Shown here in pieces: positions 1 to 6,449 of a stretch of 12,218 nucleotides of DNA. The translations under genes and the position numbers were made by a program. Each line of letters opens with the position of its first letter. Position 1 is the first letter of the stretch. The notes below the pieces were generated by a model. That model saw nothing but the letters and a program-made list of their open reading frames with translations. It did not search any database and was not told the origin of the DNA. Source of the DNA: CAYLSO01 sp964386525 (GTDB taxonomy: Bacteria; Eisenbacteria; RBG-16-71-46; DASYSL01). Where the stretch lies: NCBI GenBank assembly GCA_964386525.1, contig CAYLSO010000273.1, forward strand, positions 1 to 12,218, written 5' to 3'.

Positions 1-204
1 GGGGAGCGCAATGCCATCCTCTGGGCGCGCGAGCGTGCGATCGCCCGGGAAGACCATGGTGGAGTTGTAGGTCCACTGCGGCAGGGCCGCGGCGTCGCTT
101 GGGCCTCGATCACTGGTGCCACCAGTGCAGCCGGCCGCGAGGGGGAGGCACGCGGCGCATAGCGCTATGGCCCGAACGACCCAGCAAGACCGATCCGAAT
201 CCAT
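1..204 (-). CDS. Partial lipoprotein in the second integron cassette
   Basis: The reading frame is open from the ATG at 204-202 to the window edge (68 codons, 3' end missing). It starts MDSDRSCWVV, has a hydrophobic stretch (residues 10-25) and ends the signal with the lipobox LAAGC, so the mature protein should begin at lipidated Cys26. A strong ribosome site (AGGAG at 214-210, five bases before the ATG) supports this start. The same frame is open further upstream to an ATG at 342-340, only six bases after the attC core, which would add 46 residues and bury the signal peptide, so I prefer 204. The end of the visible part (MVFPGDRTLARPEDGIALP) faintly recalls the first blade of SMP-30/gluconolactonase-type beta-propellers; this is a weak resemblance from memory. 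It lies downstream of the attC at 349-450, in the same orientation as the first cassette gene, as expected in a cassette array. Confidence 0.65.
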   Translation of the reverse strand, partial: MDSDRSCWVVRAIALCAACLPLAAGCTGGTSDRGPSDAAALPQWTYNSTMVFPGDRTLARPEDGIALP

Positions 205-348
205 GGACTCTCCTTTGGTGTCACCGGGCAGTTCAAAATCCGCCACTTTTCGGTTGATGGATAACCTCACTTCTCGTTCTCGTCCACGGACCGGTTTGCG
301 GTAGCCCTGTCCTTCATCCGGCAACTCCTTCCACAGGAGCATCTGTCG

Positions 349-450
349 GCCCAACGCTTCGCCGCTGAGCCGCGCCCGCAGCCCGGCGGGCGGCGTGCCC
401 CGCACGCCGCGTGACGGGCGAAGGGCGTCGGCTCTAGCGGCCAGTTAGGC
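349..450 (-). other. attC: Integron attC recombination site (59-be)
   Basis: Read on the minus strand, the site opens with R'' GCCTAAC (450-444) and closes with R' GTTGGGC (355-349), fitting the RYYYAAC/GTTRRRY consensus. Between them lie three perfectly complementary arms in nested order: GCCGCT (441-436) with AGCGGC (366-361), GAGCCG (434-429) with CGGCTC (372-367), and CGCCC (427-423) with GGGCG (377-373). Single unpaired bases at 435 and 428, both on the R''/L'' arm, match the extrahelical bases that orient integrase binding. The variable loop holds a further perfect 9-bp hairpin, GCGGCGTGC/GCACGCCGC (410-402 with 398-390, GGG loop). The length, 102 bp, is inside the usual range of roughly 57-141 bp. 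The stop codon of the cassette gene ends five bases before R'', the typical spacing. The strand folded and cut by an integrase would be the window's plus strand. Confidence 0.9.
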
Positions 451-1084
451 GGTCGTCATCGCTGGAACATGTACGCGCGGATGTTCACGTTCTGCTCGGA
501 CAATCGCGCCCAACCCGTGTCGCCACCTCGTGTCTTGATAAGGGCCCACTGCTCCAGCTTCGGCCTTTCAACAACGCGCCCCCACCCTGCCCAAGCTTCG
601 GAAGTCCACGGGTACTGCACCAGGATCATCGTGAATCGCCCCTTAGCCCATGCCAGTACCCAGTTAGGATAACGAAGAACATAGGCATAATACGCGGTAT
701 CGCCTCGGGCGAGGGTTGTGCCGTCGCCATCGAGCCGAGTCGGCCACCCAGCGACAATGACGCCCGGACGCAGTACGTGCACGTTGGCGTCTTGCACCAC
801 AAACGAGTCCCCGTTGGCAATCTTGAATTCGGGGTCCCCGCGACCACGCTCCTTCGCGAATACGGGAATGTCTGAGAGAGCTTCATAGGAAGCGCCCATC
901 GCGCAGGCGGTTCTAATCAAGCACTGATGCGGAAAGACGTACGGATATGCAGCGGGAATGGGAAGCGCGGCCACCTCGGACCAATCGCCCTGAGCAGCGC
1001 GCGCAGAACCCACAAGCAGAGCAACCATGAGCACAAAAAATGGAAACACTCGCATCACGCTCACCTGCCGTAGAAACCGCCTAA
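355..1084 (-). mobile_element. Complete integron gene cassette (730 bp)
   Basis: The cassette runs on the minus strand from the TT of GTTAGGC (1085-1079) to the first G of the attC R' core (355), the two points where an integron integrase would cut. It holds one gene (456-1055) followed at once by its attC. The R'' core of the attC (GCCTAAC) is the exact complement of the GTTAGGC at the cassette's own 5' boundary, but differs by one base from the GTTGGGC that follows it in the array. That is the signature of a cassette whose attC was closed on its own 5' end when circular and then inserted next to a different neighbour. The cassette gene uses clearly more A/T-ending codons than the flanking genes, in keeping with foreign origin. 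Confidence 0.85.
456..1055 (-). CDS. Secreted cassette-encoded protein, SH3-like, unknown function
   Basis: 199 residues with a classic Sec signal peptide: hydrophobic core FPFFVLMVALLVG, cleavage probably after Ala20 (SARA|AQGDW). The mature part has alternating short beta-rich stretches; GDSFVV (82-87), HVLRPGVIV (93-101) and W170...TGWARL (180-185) resemble the SH3b pattern of secreted proteins, so a small beta-barrel domain is likely. This is inference; I recognise no named family. Two cysteines (45, 51) close together in the mature part could form a disulphide. I chose the ATG at 1055-1053 because AGGTGA (1066-1061) sits five bases before it and the signal peptide starts there; the frame is open to an ATG at 1142, but that lies outside the cassette boundary and would encode repeat-derived sequence. 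An in-frame GTG directly precedes the ATG. The stop TGA lies five bases before the attC. With no promoter of its own visible, expression probably depends on reading in from upstream. Confidence 0.85.
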   Translation of the reverse strand: MRVFPFFVLMVALLVGSARAAQGDWSEVAALPIPAAYPYVFPHQCLIRTACAMGASYEALSDIPVFAKERGRGDPEFKIANGDSFVVQDANVHVLRPGVIVAGWPTRLDGDGTTLARGDTAYYAYVLRYPNWVLAWAKGRFTMILVQYPWTSEAWAGWGRVVERPKLEQWALIKTRGGDTGWARLSEQNVNIRAYMFQR

Positions 1085-1133
1085 CGTGAAATAGACGGAC
1101 CTCTGCTAAGTGCCGTAGCCTGACCTCTGCTAA
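1066..1133. repeat. Imperfect direct repeats flanking the cassette boundary
   Basis: On the plus strand GACCTCTGCTAA occurs at 1098-1109 and again at 1122-1133 (12/12 identical, 24 bp apart). TGCCGTAG occurs at 1066-1073 and 1111-1118. On the minus strand this puts TTAGCAGAGGTC twice, followed after a similar interval (25 bp) by the TTAGGC of the core site, so three TTAG elements are evenly spaced. Known attI sites carry two direct repeats upstream of a GTTRRRY core, so this is compatible with an attI or its remnant. A local duplication around a decayed attC is the alternative. Confidence 0.6.
1079..1085 (-). other. Cassette 5' boundary, GTTAGGC integrase core site
   Basis: On the minus strand this reads GTTAGGC, a perfect GTTRRRY core, 24 bases upstream of the cassette gene's ATG. 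It is the reverse complement of the R'' core GCCTAAC at 450-444. It must be the R' end of either the preceding cassette's attC or of an attI site. I looked for an RYYYAAC partner on the minus strand over about 150 bases upstream and found none that is canonical, so a standard attC upstream is unlikely or decayed. Confidence 0.75.
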
Positions 1134-1591
1134 CGCCGTCATCAGATGTAGTGACGCCGCGGTAAGCGCGTCGCGGAGGGATCCCGTCCGGGTTACGGAA
1201 TCCTAGCCGCCAAGTTCCAACTGGGGGACAGCGCCCTGACGCGGCAGTCTCGATAGCCTGCCTTGCCGGGAAGTGTACGCCCGCCGTCGGTCGCTGGCTA
1301 TCTGAGATCGCCCCGCTGCTCGAAGGTTGGAGGGGCAGGGCCCACGCGGTTTGGCAGAGCGGTCCCCGCGGAGGAGGCGCGTTGATTCAGGCGCGGCCAG
1401 GTAGCGAGGGGGGCACTCCGGGGCCTCTCGAGCCGACCTCGGACCCGGGTGATGGACGCGAAGCTTGGCAGTACTGGCGAACCGAGTTTCCGTCTCAGGG
1501 GCAACGCAGCCAGAGAGGGGGCTTCGCCGGTAAGGTTCGGCGCTTCGCGCGGCCTCGCGGCGGGTCGAGAGCTGGCGCGGTCCATGCTATG
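1086..1591. other. Intergenic region without a supportable gene
   Basis: About 500 bases between the cassette boundary and the end of the epimerase-like gene. Besides the direct repeats at 1098-1133, I see one clear structure: an inverted repeat at 1179-1203 with 9-base arms (GGATCCCGT and ACGGAATCC, 7-base loop) and a single C/A mismatch on plus that becomes a G-U pair in a minus-strand transcript. It lacks a U-run. The short frames here have arginine/proline-rich, featureless products typical of antisense reading of GC-rich DNA. No integrase motifs, tRNA or rRNA are visible. Confidence 0.55.
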
Positions 1592-2437
1592 TCATTCCGG
1601 CTTCCACACCCTCGACAGCGGCGTCAGCTTCAGCCCGAACTCCGCGACGGCCCGCGTCGGGTCACCGGTTGCGTCGGCCAGCATCACGTCCACCATGGCC
1701 GGGGAGAGCGCGGGGTGGAGGTGCCCCAGAAGCCGCGCCGCCCACGCCGGCACGTGCGTGATGCGCACCGGCGCGCCCCGGTTGACCAGCCGCGCCAACT
1801 CGTCGGCCGTCATCTCCTCGGGACCGACCAGCTCGTAGACGCCGGGCGCGCCGCCCCGCAGCGCCGCGACGATCGCCTCGACCGCGTCGCCGCGGTAGAG
1901 CGGCCGCTGACGCTGGCGGCCGTCGCCGAGCATGGTCGCGCGGCCGCCGCGTGCGAAGAACGCCTGCTCGAGCGGGCCGGGATCGGCCGGGCCGCCGAGG
2001 ATCGCCGGGCAGCGGAAGACCACCGTCTCCTTGCCCGACTCGCGCAGCAGGCGCTCGGCGATCGCCTTGGTCCGGTTGTAGAGGTTCGGCGAGCCCTCGC
2101 CGGCGCCGACGTAGCTCAGGTAGACGGCGCGCCGCGCCCGCCCGCGTCGCAGCGCGTCGGCCACGATCTGCGTCGTGCGCACGTGCACCGCCTCGTAGCC
2201 CGCCCGGCCGCGCGCCCGCAGGTCTCCGGCCAAGGGCACGACGAAATCCGCCGCCTCCAGCGCCGCCCGGGCCCGCGGCGATTCCATCCAGTCGTCGATC
2301 ACCTCGTCGGCCGGCAGGTCCGCCGGCCGGCGCACCAGCGCCACCGTGCGATAGCCCAGCTCGCACAGCCGCGGCAGCAGCCGTCGGCCGCTGTGCGCGG
2401 TGGCGGAGGCCACGGCAACGGTGGGGCGCTCACTCAC
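1592..2437 (-). CDS. NAD(P)-binding epimerase-like SDR protein
   Basis: 281 residues, an atypical/extended short-chain dehydrogenase of the NAD-dependent epimerase type, close in style to the NDUFA9-like subgroup of small NAD(P)H-binding proteins. A beta-alpha-beta start (TVAVASATAHSGRRLL, 6-21) leads the Rossmann fold. The catalytic pattern is present: Ser108 in YLSYVGA, then Tyr120-x-x-x-Lys124 (YNRTK). The tail (ADATGDPTRAVAEFGL) matches the usual C-terminal helix of the group. The glycine motif is degenerate: the usual TGATGxxG reads ASATAHSG, keeping only the last glycine, so cofactor binding may be altered. The start codon is GTG, overlapping the TGA of the upstream protease gene by four bases (GTGA, 2437-2434), so it is the last gene of the operon and probably translationally coupled. 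Substrate unknown. Confidence 0.85.
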   Translation of the reverse strand: MSERPTVAVASATAHSGRRLLPRLCELGYRTVALVRRPADLPADEVIDDWMESPRARAALEAADFVVPLAGDLRARGRAGYEAVHVRTTQIVADALRRGRARRAVYLSYVGAGEGSPNLYNRTKAIAERLLRESGKETVVFRCPAILGGPADPGPLEQAFFARGGRATMLGDGRQRQRPLYRGDAVEAIVAALRGGAPGVYELVGPEEMTADELARLVNRGAPVRITHVPAWAARLLGHLHPALSPAMVDVMLADATGDPTRAVAEFGLKLTPLSRVWKPE

Positions 2438-5058
2438 CGCGTCACCGGCTCCTCATCTGGCAACAAGCCTTCCGGCACCAGGAGCAGCGGTCGCCCAGGA
2501 TTGCGGAAGATGACGTCGGTCGTGCGCCCCGCGTAAGTGCGCGGCAGGAACGACGCCAGCGGGTCGTCCGGCTCCTGCCCCCACGCGGCGTCGCCGCCGA
2601 ACGCGCCCCGCACAAAGCCCGGCATGAAGCTCGGCATGCGGAACAGCGGCGGCTTGGGATACTCGACCACGCTCACCTTGCGCCCCGGCTTGACCCCGCC
2701 GGCGCGCTTCGCGGCCTCGATCGTCTCCTCGAGCGTGGCGACGCGGTCGACGATCTTCTTCTCGACGCCGACGCGGCCGGGGTACACGTGCCCCTCGGCG
2801 ATGTCGCGCACGTAGGCCTCGTCGAGCCGGCGCGCCGCCGCCACGCGGCCCACGAACATGTCGTATTCCGTCAGGATCAGTTCCTTGGCCAGCCCGCGCT
2901 CGCGCTCGTCGAGGTTGCGCTCGGGCAGGGTCAGGCCGACCAGCGGCAGGGTCAGGCCGCCGAGCAGGTCGGCGCTCTTGCCCACCTGCACCCGGTCGGA
3001 GCTCAAGCCCAGCTTCTTGCCCAGGCTGTCGTTCCAGAACCAGCCGCCGATGACGCCGATCGAGCCGGTGACGGTGAACGGCGAGACGGCGATCGAGTCG
3101 GCCTCCATGCTGATCCAGTAGCCGCCGCTGGCGGCGACGCGCCCCTGGCTGACGAAGATGGGCTTCTTGTCCTTGCGCAGGTCCTTCATCTCGCGGGCCA
3201 GCAGATCGGAGGCGAGCGGATCGCCGCCCGGCGAGTCGGCGCGCAGCACGACGGCGCGCACGTCGTCGTCCTTGCGGAAACGGCGCAGCGCCCGCGAGGT
3301 GGTGCGGCCGCGGATGCCGGCGTCCATGGCGCATTCGCCGAGGGCGTAGACGAGCGCCACCTCCGGCAGCTCGCCCCAGATCTCGTCGGGCTCGCGGCGG
3401 GTGCGCTCGAGCTGGGCGAACGAGCCGGTCTGCACGCTGTGCCCCACCACCTTCTTGGCAGCGTCCCTGAGGTCCTCGCGCCGGCCGATCTGGTCCACCC
3501 AGCCGCGGCGCAGCAGCTCCTGCGCCAGGAGGATCGGCCGCTCGTTGACGACCGAGTCGAGGGCCGCGCGGCCGACGCGACCGTCGCTCGCGATGCCGCT
3601 CGCGAACTCGGCGTAGTAGCCGTCGAGCAGGCCCTGGCGCTGCTCGCGGTCGGCCTCCGACATGCGGTCGCGCGAGAAGCCCTCCATCGCCGACTTGTAC
3701 TTGAGGAAGCGCCACTCGTCGAAGCCGATGCCGGCCTTGGCGAGCATGTCCTTCATGTAGGTGCGGGAGGCCTGCACCCCCGGCGCCACCAGCATGCCGT
3801 GCGGGTCCATGACGATGCGGTCGGCGGCGCTCGCCAGGTAGTAGCCGGGCAGGTCGAGGTCGTCGCAGTAGACCACCACCTTCTTGCCGGCCCGCTTCAG
3901 CTCCTCGAGCGAGCGGCGCACCTCCCAGAGCATGGCGGCGTTGCCGCTCAGTCCGGATAGGTTGAGGGCCACGCCGGCGATCGTCGGGTCCTCGCGGGCG
4001 AAGCGGAGCTTCTCGGTAACGTCGCGCAGGGCGATCGAGCCGTCGTCGCCGTAGCGGTACTTCTGGTAGACGAGCGGGCCCTTGAGGTCCATGGTGGCGA
4101 CCCGCTTGCCGCGGTGCGTCCACCCGTCGAGGTCGGCGCCGCGCAGCTGCGGCCGGGAGCGGATCACGTACTGGGTGCCCTGGAGGTCGCCGCCGGAGGC
4201 GTAGCTCGGGATGGCCTGGCCGCCGAGGCGCCGCAGCGTGAGGCCCACCGACACCTGGAAGGCGCCGCCTTCGCGGTACTTGAACGCCGCCTGGACCCCG
4301 GGGGTCGGGCGCAGGGCCAGGCCGCCCGACAGCTCGCCCTGGTCGAGCGTCTGCTTGTAGTAGATCGCGTAGTCGGCGAAGAGCAGGACCTGCGGGGTGC
4401 CGAGCGGGCGGACGGCGACGTCGAGGAGCCCCTCGCTCCCCGGCTGGCCAAGGGCGATGCGGCCTGCCAGGCCGGTCGAGAGCCAGGGCGCCGGTCGCGA
4501 GATCGTGCCCACCGTGAGGAAGTCCTCGCGGCCGACCAGCTCGTCATCGCCCCCCGACCAGCCGTAGGCCACGCCCACCGAGCCGCCGCTGGTGCCGCCG
4601 CCCAGTCCGATCTGGTAGTCGGTCACGTTGCGCAGGCGGCCGTCACCGGCCGTGAAGTCGTGCCGCCGGGCGGAGAATCCCAGGTTGCGGCCGAAGGCCA
4701 GTCCCCAGTTGTCGAGGGCGTCCTGACGCACGCCCCGGTCCGACCACCAGAAGTCGAACTCGCCCCGCCCCATGATGCCCCACTGCGCCGGGTTGAAGGT
4801 GGCGCCCAGCGCCCCTTCGTCGGCCGAGGGCACGGTACCCAGGAGGTTCGACTCGGCGGGGTAGCGGGGGATGGTCTCGGCGGCGGCGGCCGGCTCGGAG
4901 TCCGGGAGAAGCGGGGCGCCGAGCAGCAAGAGGGCGGCAAGGGCGGCTGCTCGTAGGGCGGCGCCGGGCGCGACGGGCGGGCGCGGGCGGACGAATCCGG
5001 GATCTCGCATGGGGGGTCTCCCTCCGGGAGCGGTTCTGCTGGGCGGCGAATCCTTCAT
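2434..5058 (-). CDS. sppA: Signal peptide peptidase SppA (S49) with N-terminal barrel-like domain
   Basis: 874 residues. Residues 1-60 form an Arg/Pro-rich start and a hydrophobic signal (LRAAALAALLLLGAPLL), probably cut after Ala60. Residues about 61-310 are not part of classical SppA: a glycine-rich, strand-rich section with an FNPAQWG motif (88-94) reminiscent of outer-membrane PorV/FadL-like barrels (inference). Residues about 320-790 are a tandem S49 protease like E. coli SppA, with the catalytic lysine in FLKYKSAMEGF (Lys455) and the nucleophile in VAASGGYWIS (Ser644), 189 residues apart against 200 in E. coli, plus TVTGSIGVIGG (662-672). SppA cleaves leftover signal peptides and other substrates at the membrane; the added domain may place this one at the outer membrane. 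The ATG at 5058 overlaps the upstream stop (ATGA). A second ATG at 5010 (Met17) has GGAGG about ten bases upstream and is an equally possible start. Confidence 0.92.
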   Translation of the reverse strand: MKDSPPSRTAPGGRPPMRDPGFVRPRPPVAPGAALRAAALAALLLLGAPLLPDSEPAAAAETIPRYPAESNLLGTVPSADEGALGATFNPAQWGIMGRGEFDFWWSDRGVRQDALDNWGLAFGRNLGFSARRHDFTAGDGRLRNVTDYQIGLGGGTSGGSVGVAYGWSGGDDELVGREDFLTVGTISRPAPWLSTGLAGRIALGQPGSEGLLDVAVRPLGTPQVLLFADYAIYYKQTLDQGELSGGLALRPTPGVQAAFKYREGGAFQVSVGLTLRRLGGQAIPSYASGGDLQGTQYVIRSRPQLRGADLDGWTHRGKRVATMDLKGPLVYQKYRYGDDGSIALRDVTEKLRFAREDPTIAGVALNLSGLSGNAAMLWEVRRSLEELKRAGKKVVVYCDDLDLPGYYLASAADRIVMDPHGMLVAPGVQASRTYMKDMLAKAGIGFDEWRFLKYKSAMEGFSRDRMSEADREQRQGLLDGYYAEFASGIASDGRVGRAALDSVVNERPILLAQELLRRGWVDQIGRREDLRDAAKKVVGHSVQTGSFAQLERTRREPDEIWGELPEVALVYALGECAMDAGIRGRTTSRALRRFRKDDDVRAVVLRADSPGGDPLASDLLAREMKDLRKDKKPIFVSQGRVAASGGYWISMEADSIAVSPFTVTGSIGVIGGWFWNDSLGKKLGLSSDRVQVGKSADLLGGLTLPLVGLTLPERNLDERERGLAKELILTEYDMFVGRVAAARRLDEAYVRDIAEGHVYPGRVGVEKKIVDRVATLEETIEAAKRAGGVKPGRKVSVVEYPKPPLFRMPSFMPGFVRGAFGGDAAWGQEPDDPLASFLPRTYAGRTTDVIFRNPGRPLLLVPEGLLPDEEPVTR

Positions 5059-6449
5059 CTTGGCGTGCTCTTCGGTCCTGACCCGGCGGCGCGCAACAGG
5101 GCCGCGCCGCCCGGCTCGAGCCGGATCATCAGGGGGTCACTCGCAGCGTCGGAAGTCCTGTAGCGGCCGGGCTCTCCCGTCCAGCGCTCCCAACCCGCCT
5201 CCGATACGATTCTGGCCTGCGTCGGGTTCCGGTAGTCGCGGTTCACCACGAGGACATGGCGCCGGCCGTCCGAAGCGAGGAAGAGCCCGAACGTGAGGTT
5301 TCCCTCTCCGCGCTGGGCGAGCCCGAAGGTGCTCCCGGCGGCGGGGTCGGGGTCCAGCCGCCCGCCCCCGCGCGGCAGCTCCCCGGTGTGGCGGACGTCC
5401 GCGCAACGCAGTGGAGCCAATTCGCGCCCGAGGGCGCCGATCCAGGCGTTCACGCGCGCCACCGAGTCGTAACTCGGGTTCCGGCTGCCGTCATAGGCGA
5501 TCGGCCCGCCGCGGTAGCGCAGCGGTTCGGCCGGGTTCGGCGACCAGTAGGTGAACCAGACGATCCCCCGGGCCCCGTGGGCCAGAGCCAGGTTGGCCTG
5601 CCAGGCCAGCTCCGCCTCGGTCGGCTCGCGGTAGGGGCCGTGCGGGATCACGAGCAGGATCGCCCAGAACGGAACCTCGCCGGCCGCGGTCCGCGCCGAG
5701 TCCCAGCCGGAGCAGAAGGTCGGGATATCCGTTCCGTCTTGCTTGAGAACGTAATTGCTGAGCGAGAAGAACCCGGGGCGCACGCTCTCCACGAAGCGCC
5801 GCAGATAGGCCGAGTAGCTGAGCCCCTGGATCTCGTGCCCGACGGGACCCTCGCCGTAGAGGTTGATGTGCGCCGGGTGGCGCGGGTCGCGCATCGCCAG
5901 GCGCCGCGTCACCGCCGCGAGCGGGCCGAAGAAGTCGGGACCCGGCTCATCGGCGAGGAAATAGCCGAGAAGCGCCGGGTGGGCCGAGTAGGTCGCCACG
6001 ATGGTATCGGTCGCGGCCCTCCAGCCCGGGCGCTGGGCGACGCCGGGGTAGAGCCTCTCGTCCCGCACGATCACGTACAGCCCCCGGCGTCCGGCCACCT
6101 CCAGCCGCGCGAGGTTGGGAGCGGGGAGATAGGGGTCCTCGAGCGCCGGCAGGACGACCGTGAAGCCGGCGCGGGCGTACTCGGCGTAGCGGGCGTCGGT
6201 CGTCTGGGCGACCGGCGGAGCGCACCAGCCGGCGATCGGGAAGCGCCCGTCGGGCAGCAGGGGAAACCCCGGCCAGCGGGCGGGAGCGATCGAGGCGGTG
6301 TCGGCGGGATCGAACTCGGCGACCGGCAGGGGGTCGCGCTGCCCCGGCGAAGCGCATCCGGACGAGTCCAGCAGGCGGAGCGCGATCGCTGACGCCAGAG
6401 CGGCGGCGCGAGATAGGACCCGGGGGAGAATCGGGGCGCGGTCACGCAT
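5055..6449 (-). CDS. TIM-barrel glycoside-hydrolase-like exported protein
   Basis: 464 residues, first gene of the three-gene operon. An Arg-containing start and a short hydrophobic run end at SSGC (Cys32); this is an imperfect lipobox, so lipid attachment is possible but not certain. The body reads like a glycosidase (beta/alpha)8 barrel: RFPIAGWCAPP (69-79), a strand FTVVLPALEDP (96-106), LYVIVRDE (124-131), then LLGYFLADEPG (160-170), where Glu168 in the DEP motif sits at the expected acid/base position of strand 4, and GARGIVWFTYW (292-302) near strand 7/8. The C-terminal 100 residues (FGLFLASDGRRHVLVVNRDY) form a beta-sandwich typical behind such barrels. I cannot assign a GH family or substrate. 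The stop overlaps the sppA start by four bases. No strong ribosome site precedes the ATG at 6449; an AGG lies about ten bases upstream. Confidence 0.75.
   Translation of the reverse strand: MRDRAPILPRVLSRAAALASAIALRLLDSSGCASPGQRDPLPVAEFDPADTASIAPARWPGFPLLPDGRFPIAGWCAPPVAQTTDARYAEYARAGFTVVLPALEDPYLPAPNLARLEVAGRRGLYVIVRDERLYPGVAQRPGWRAATDTIVATYSAHPALLGYFLADEPGPDFFGPLAAVTRRLAMRDPRHPAHINLYGEGPVGHEIQGLSYSAYLRRFVESVRPGFFSLSNYVLKQDGTDIPTFCSGWDSARTAAGEVPFWAILLVIPHGPYREPTEAELAWQANLALAHGARGIVWFTYWSPNPAEPLRYRGGPIAYDGSRNPSYDSVARVNAWIGALGRELAPLRCADVRHTGELPRGGGRLDPDPAAGSTFGLAQRGEGNLTFGLFLASDGRRHVLVVNRDYRNPTQARIVSEAGWERWTGEPGRYRTSDAASDPLMIRLEPGGAALLRAAGSGPKSTPR

Noticed and set aside
1056..1142. N-terminal extension of the cassette protein to an ATG at 1142
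   Set aside because: It lies outside the cassette boundary at 1084, encodes repeat-derived peptide (LAEVRL twice) and would bury the signal peptide; the ATG at 1055 has its own ribosome site.
1530..1560. Possible further attC around GTTCGGC (about 1535) beside the epimerase gene
   Set aside because: The core breaks the GTTRRRY consensus and there is no matching R'' or nested arms with bulges; only simple GC hairpins.
1298..1585. Minus-strand frame of 95 codons in the intergenic region
   Set aside because: Arg/Pro/Ala-rich product with no motif and no convincing ribosome site; looks like chance in GC-rich DNA.
1951..3960. Plus-strand frame of 669 codons
   Set aside because: Antisense to the epimerase and sppA genes; low-complexity Arg/Ala/His composition typical of a shadow frame.
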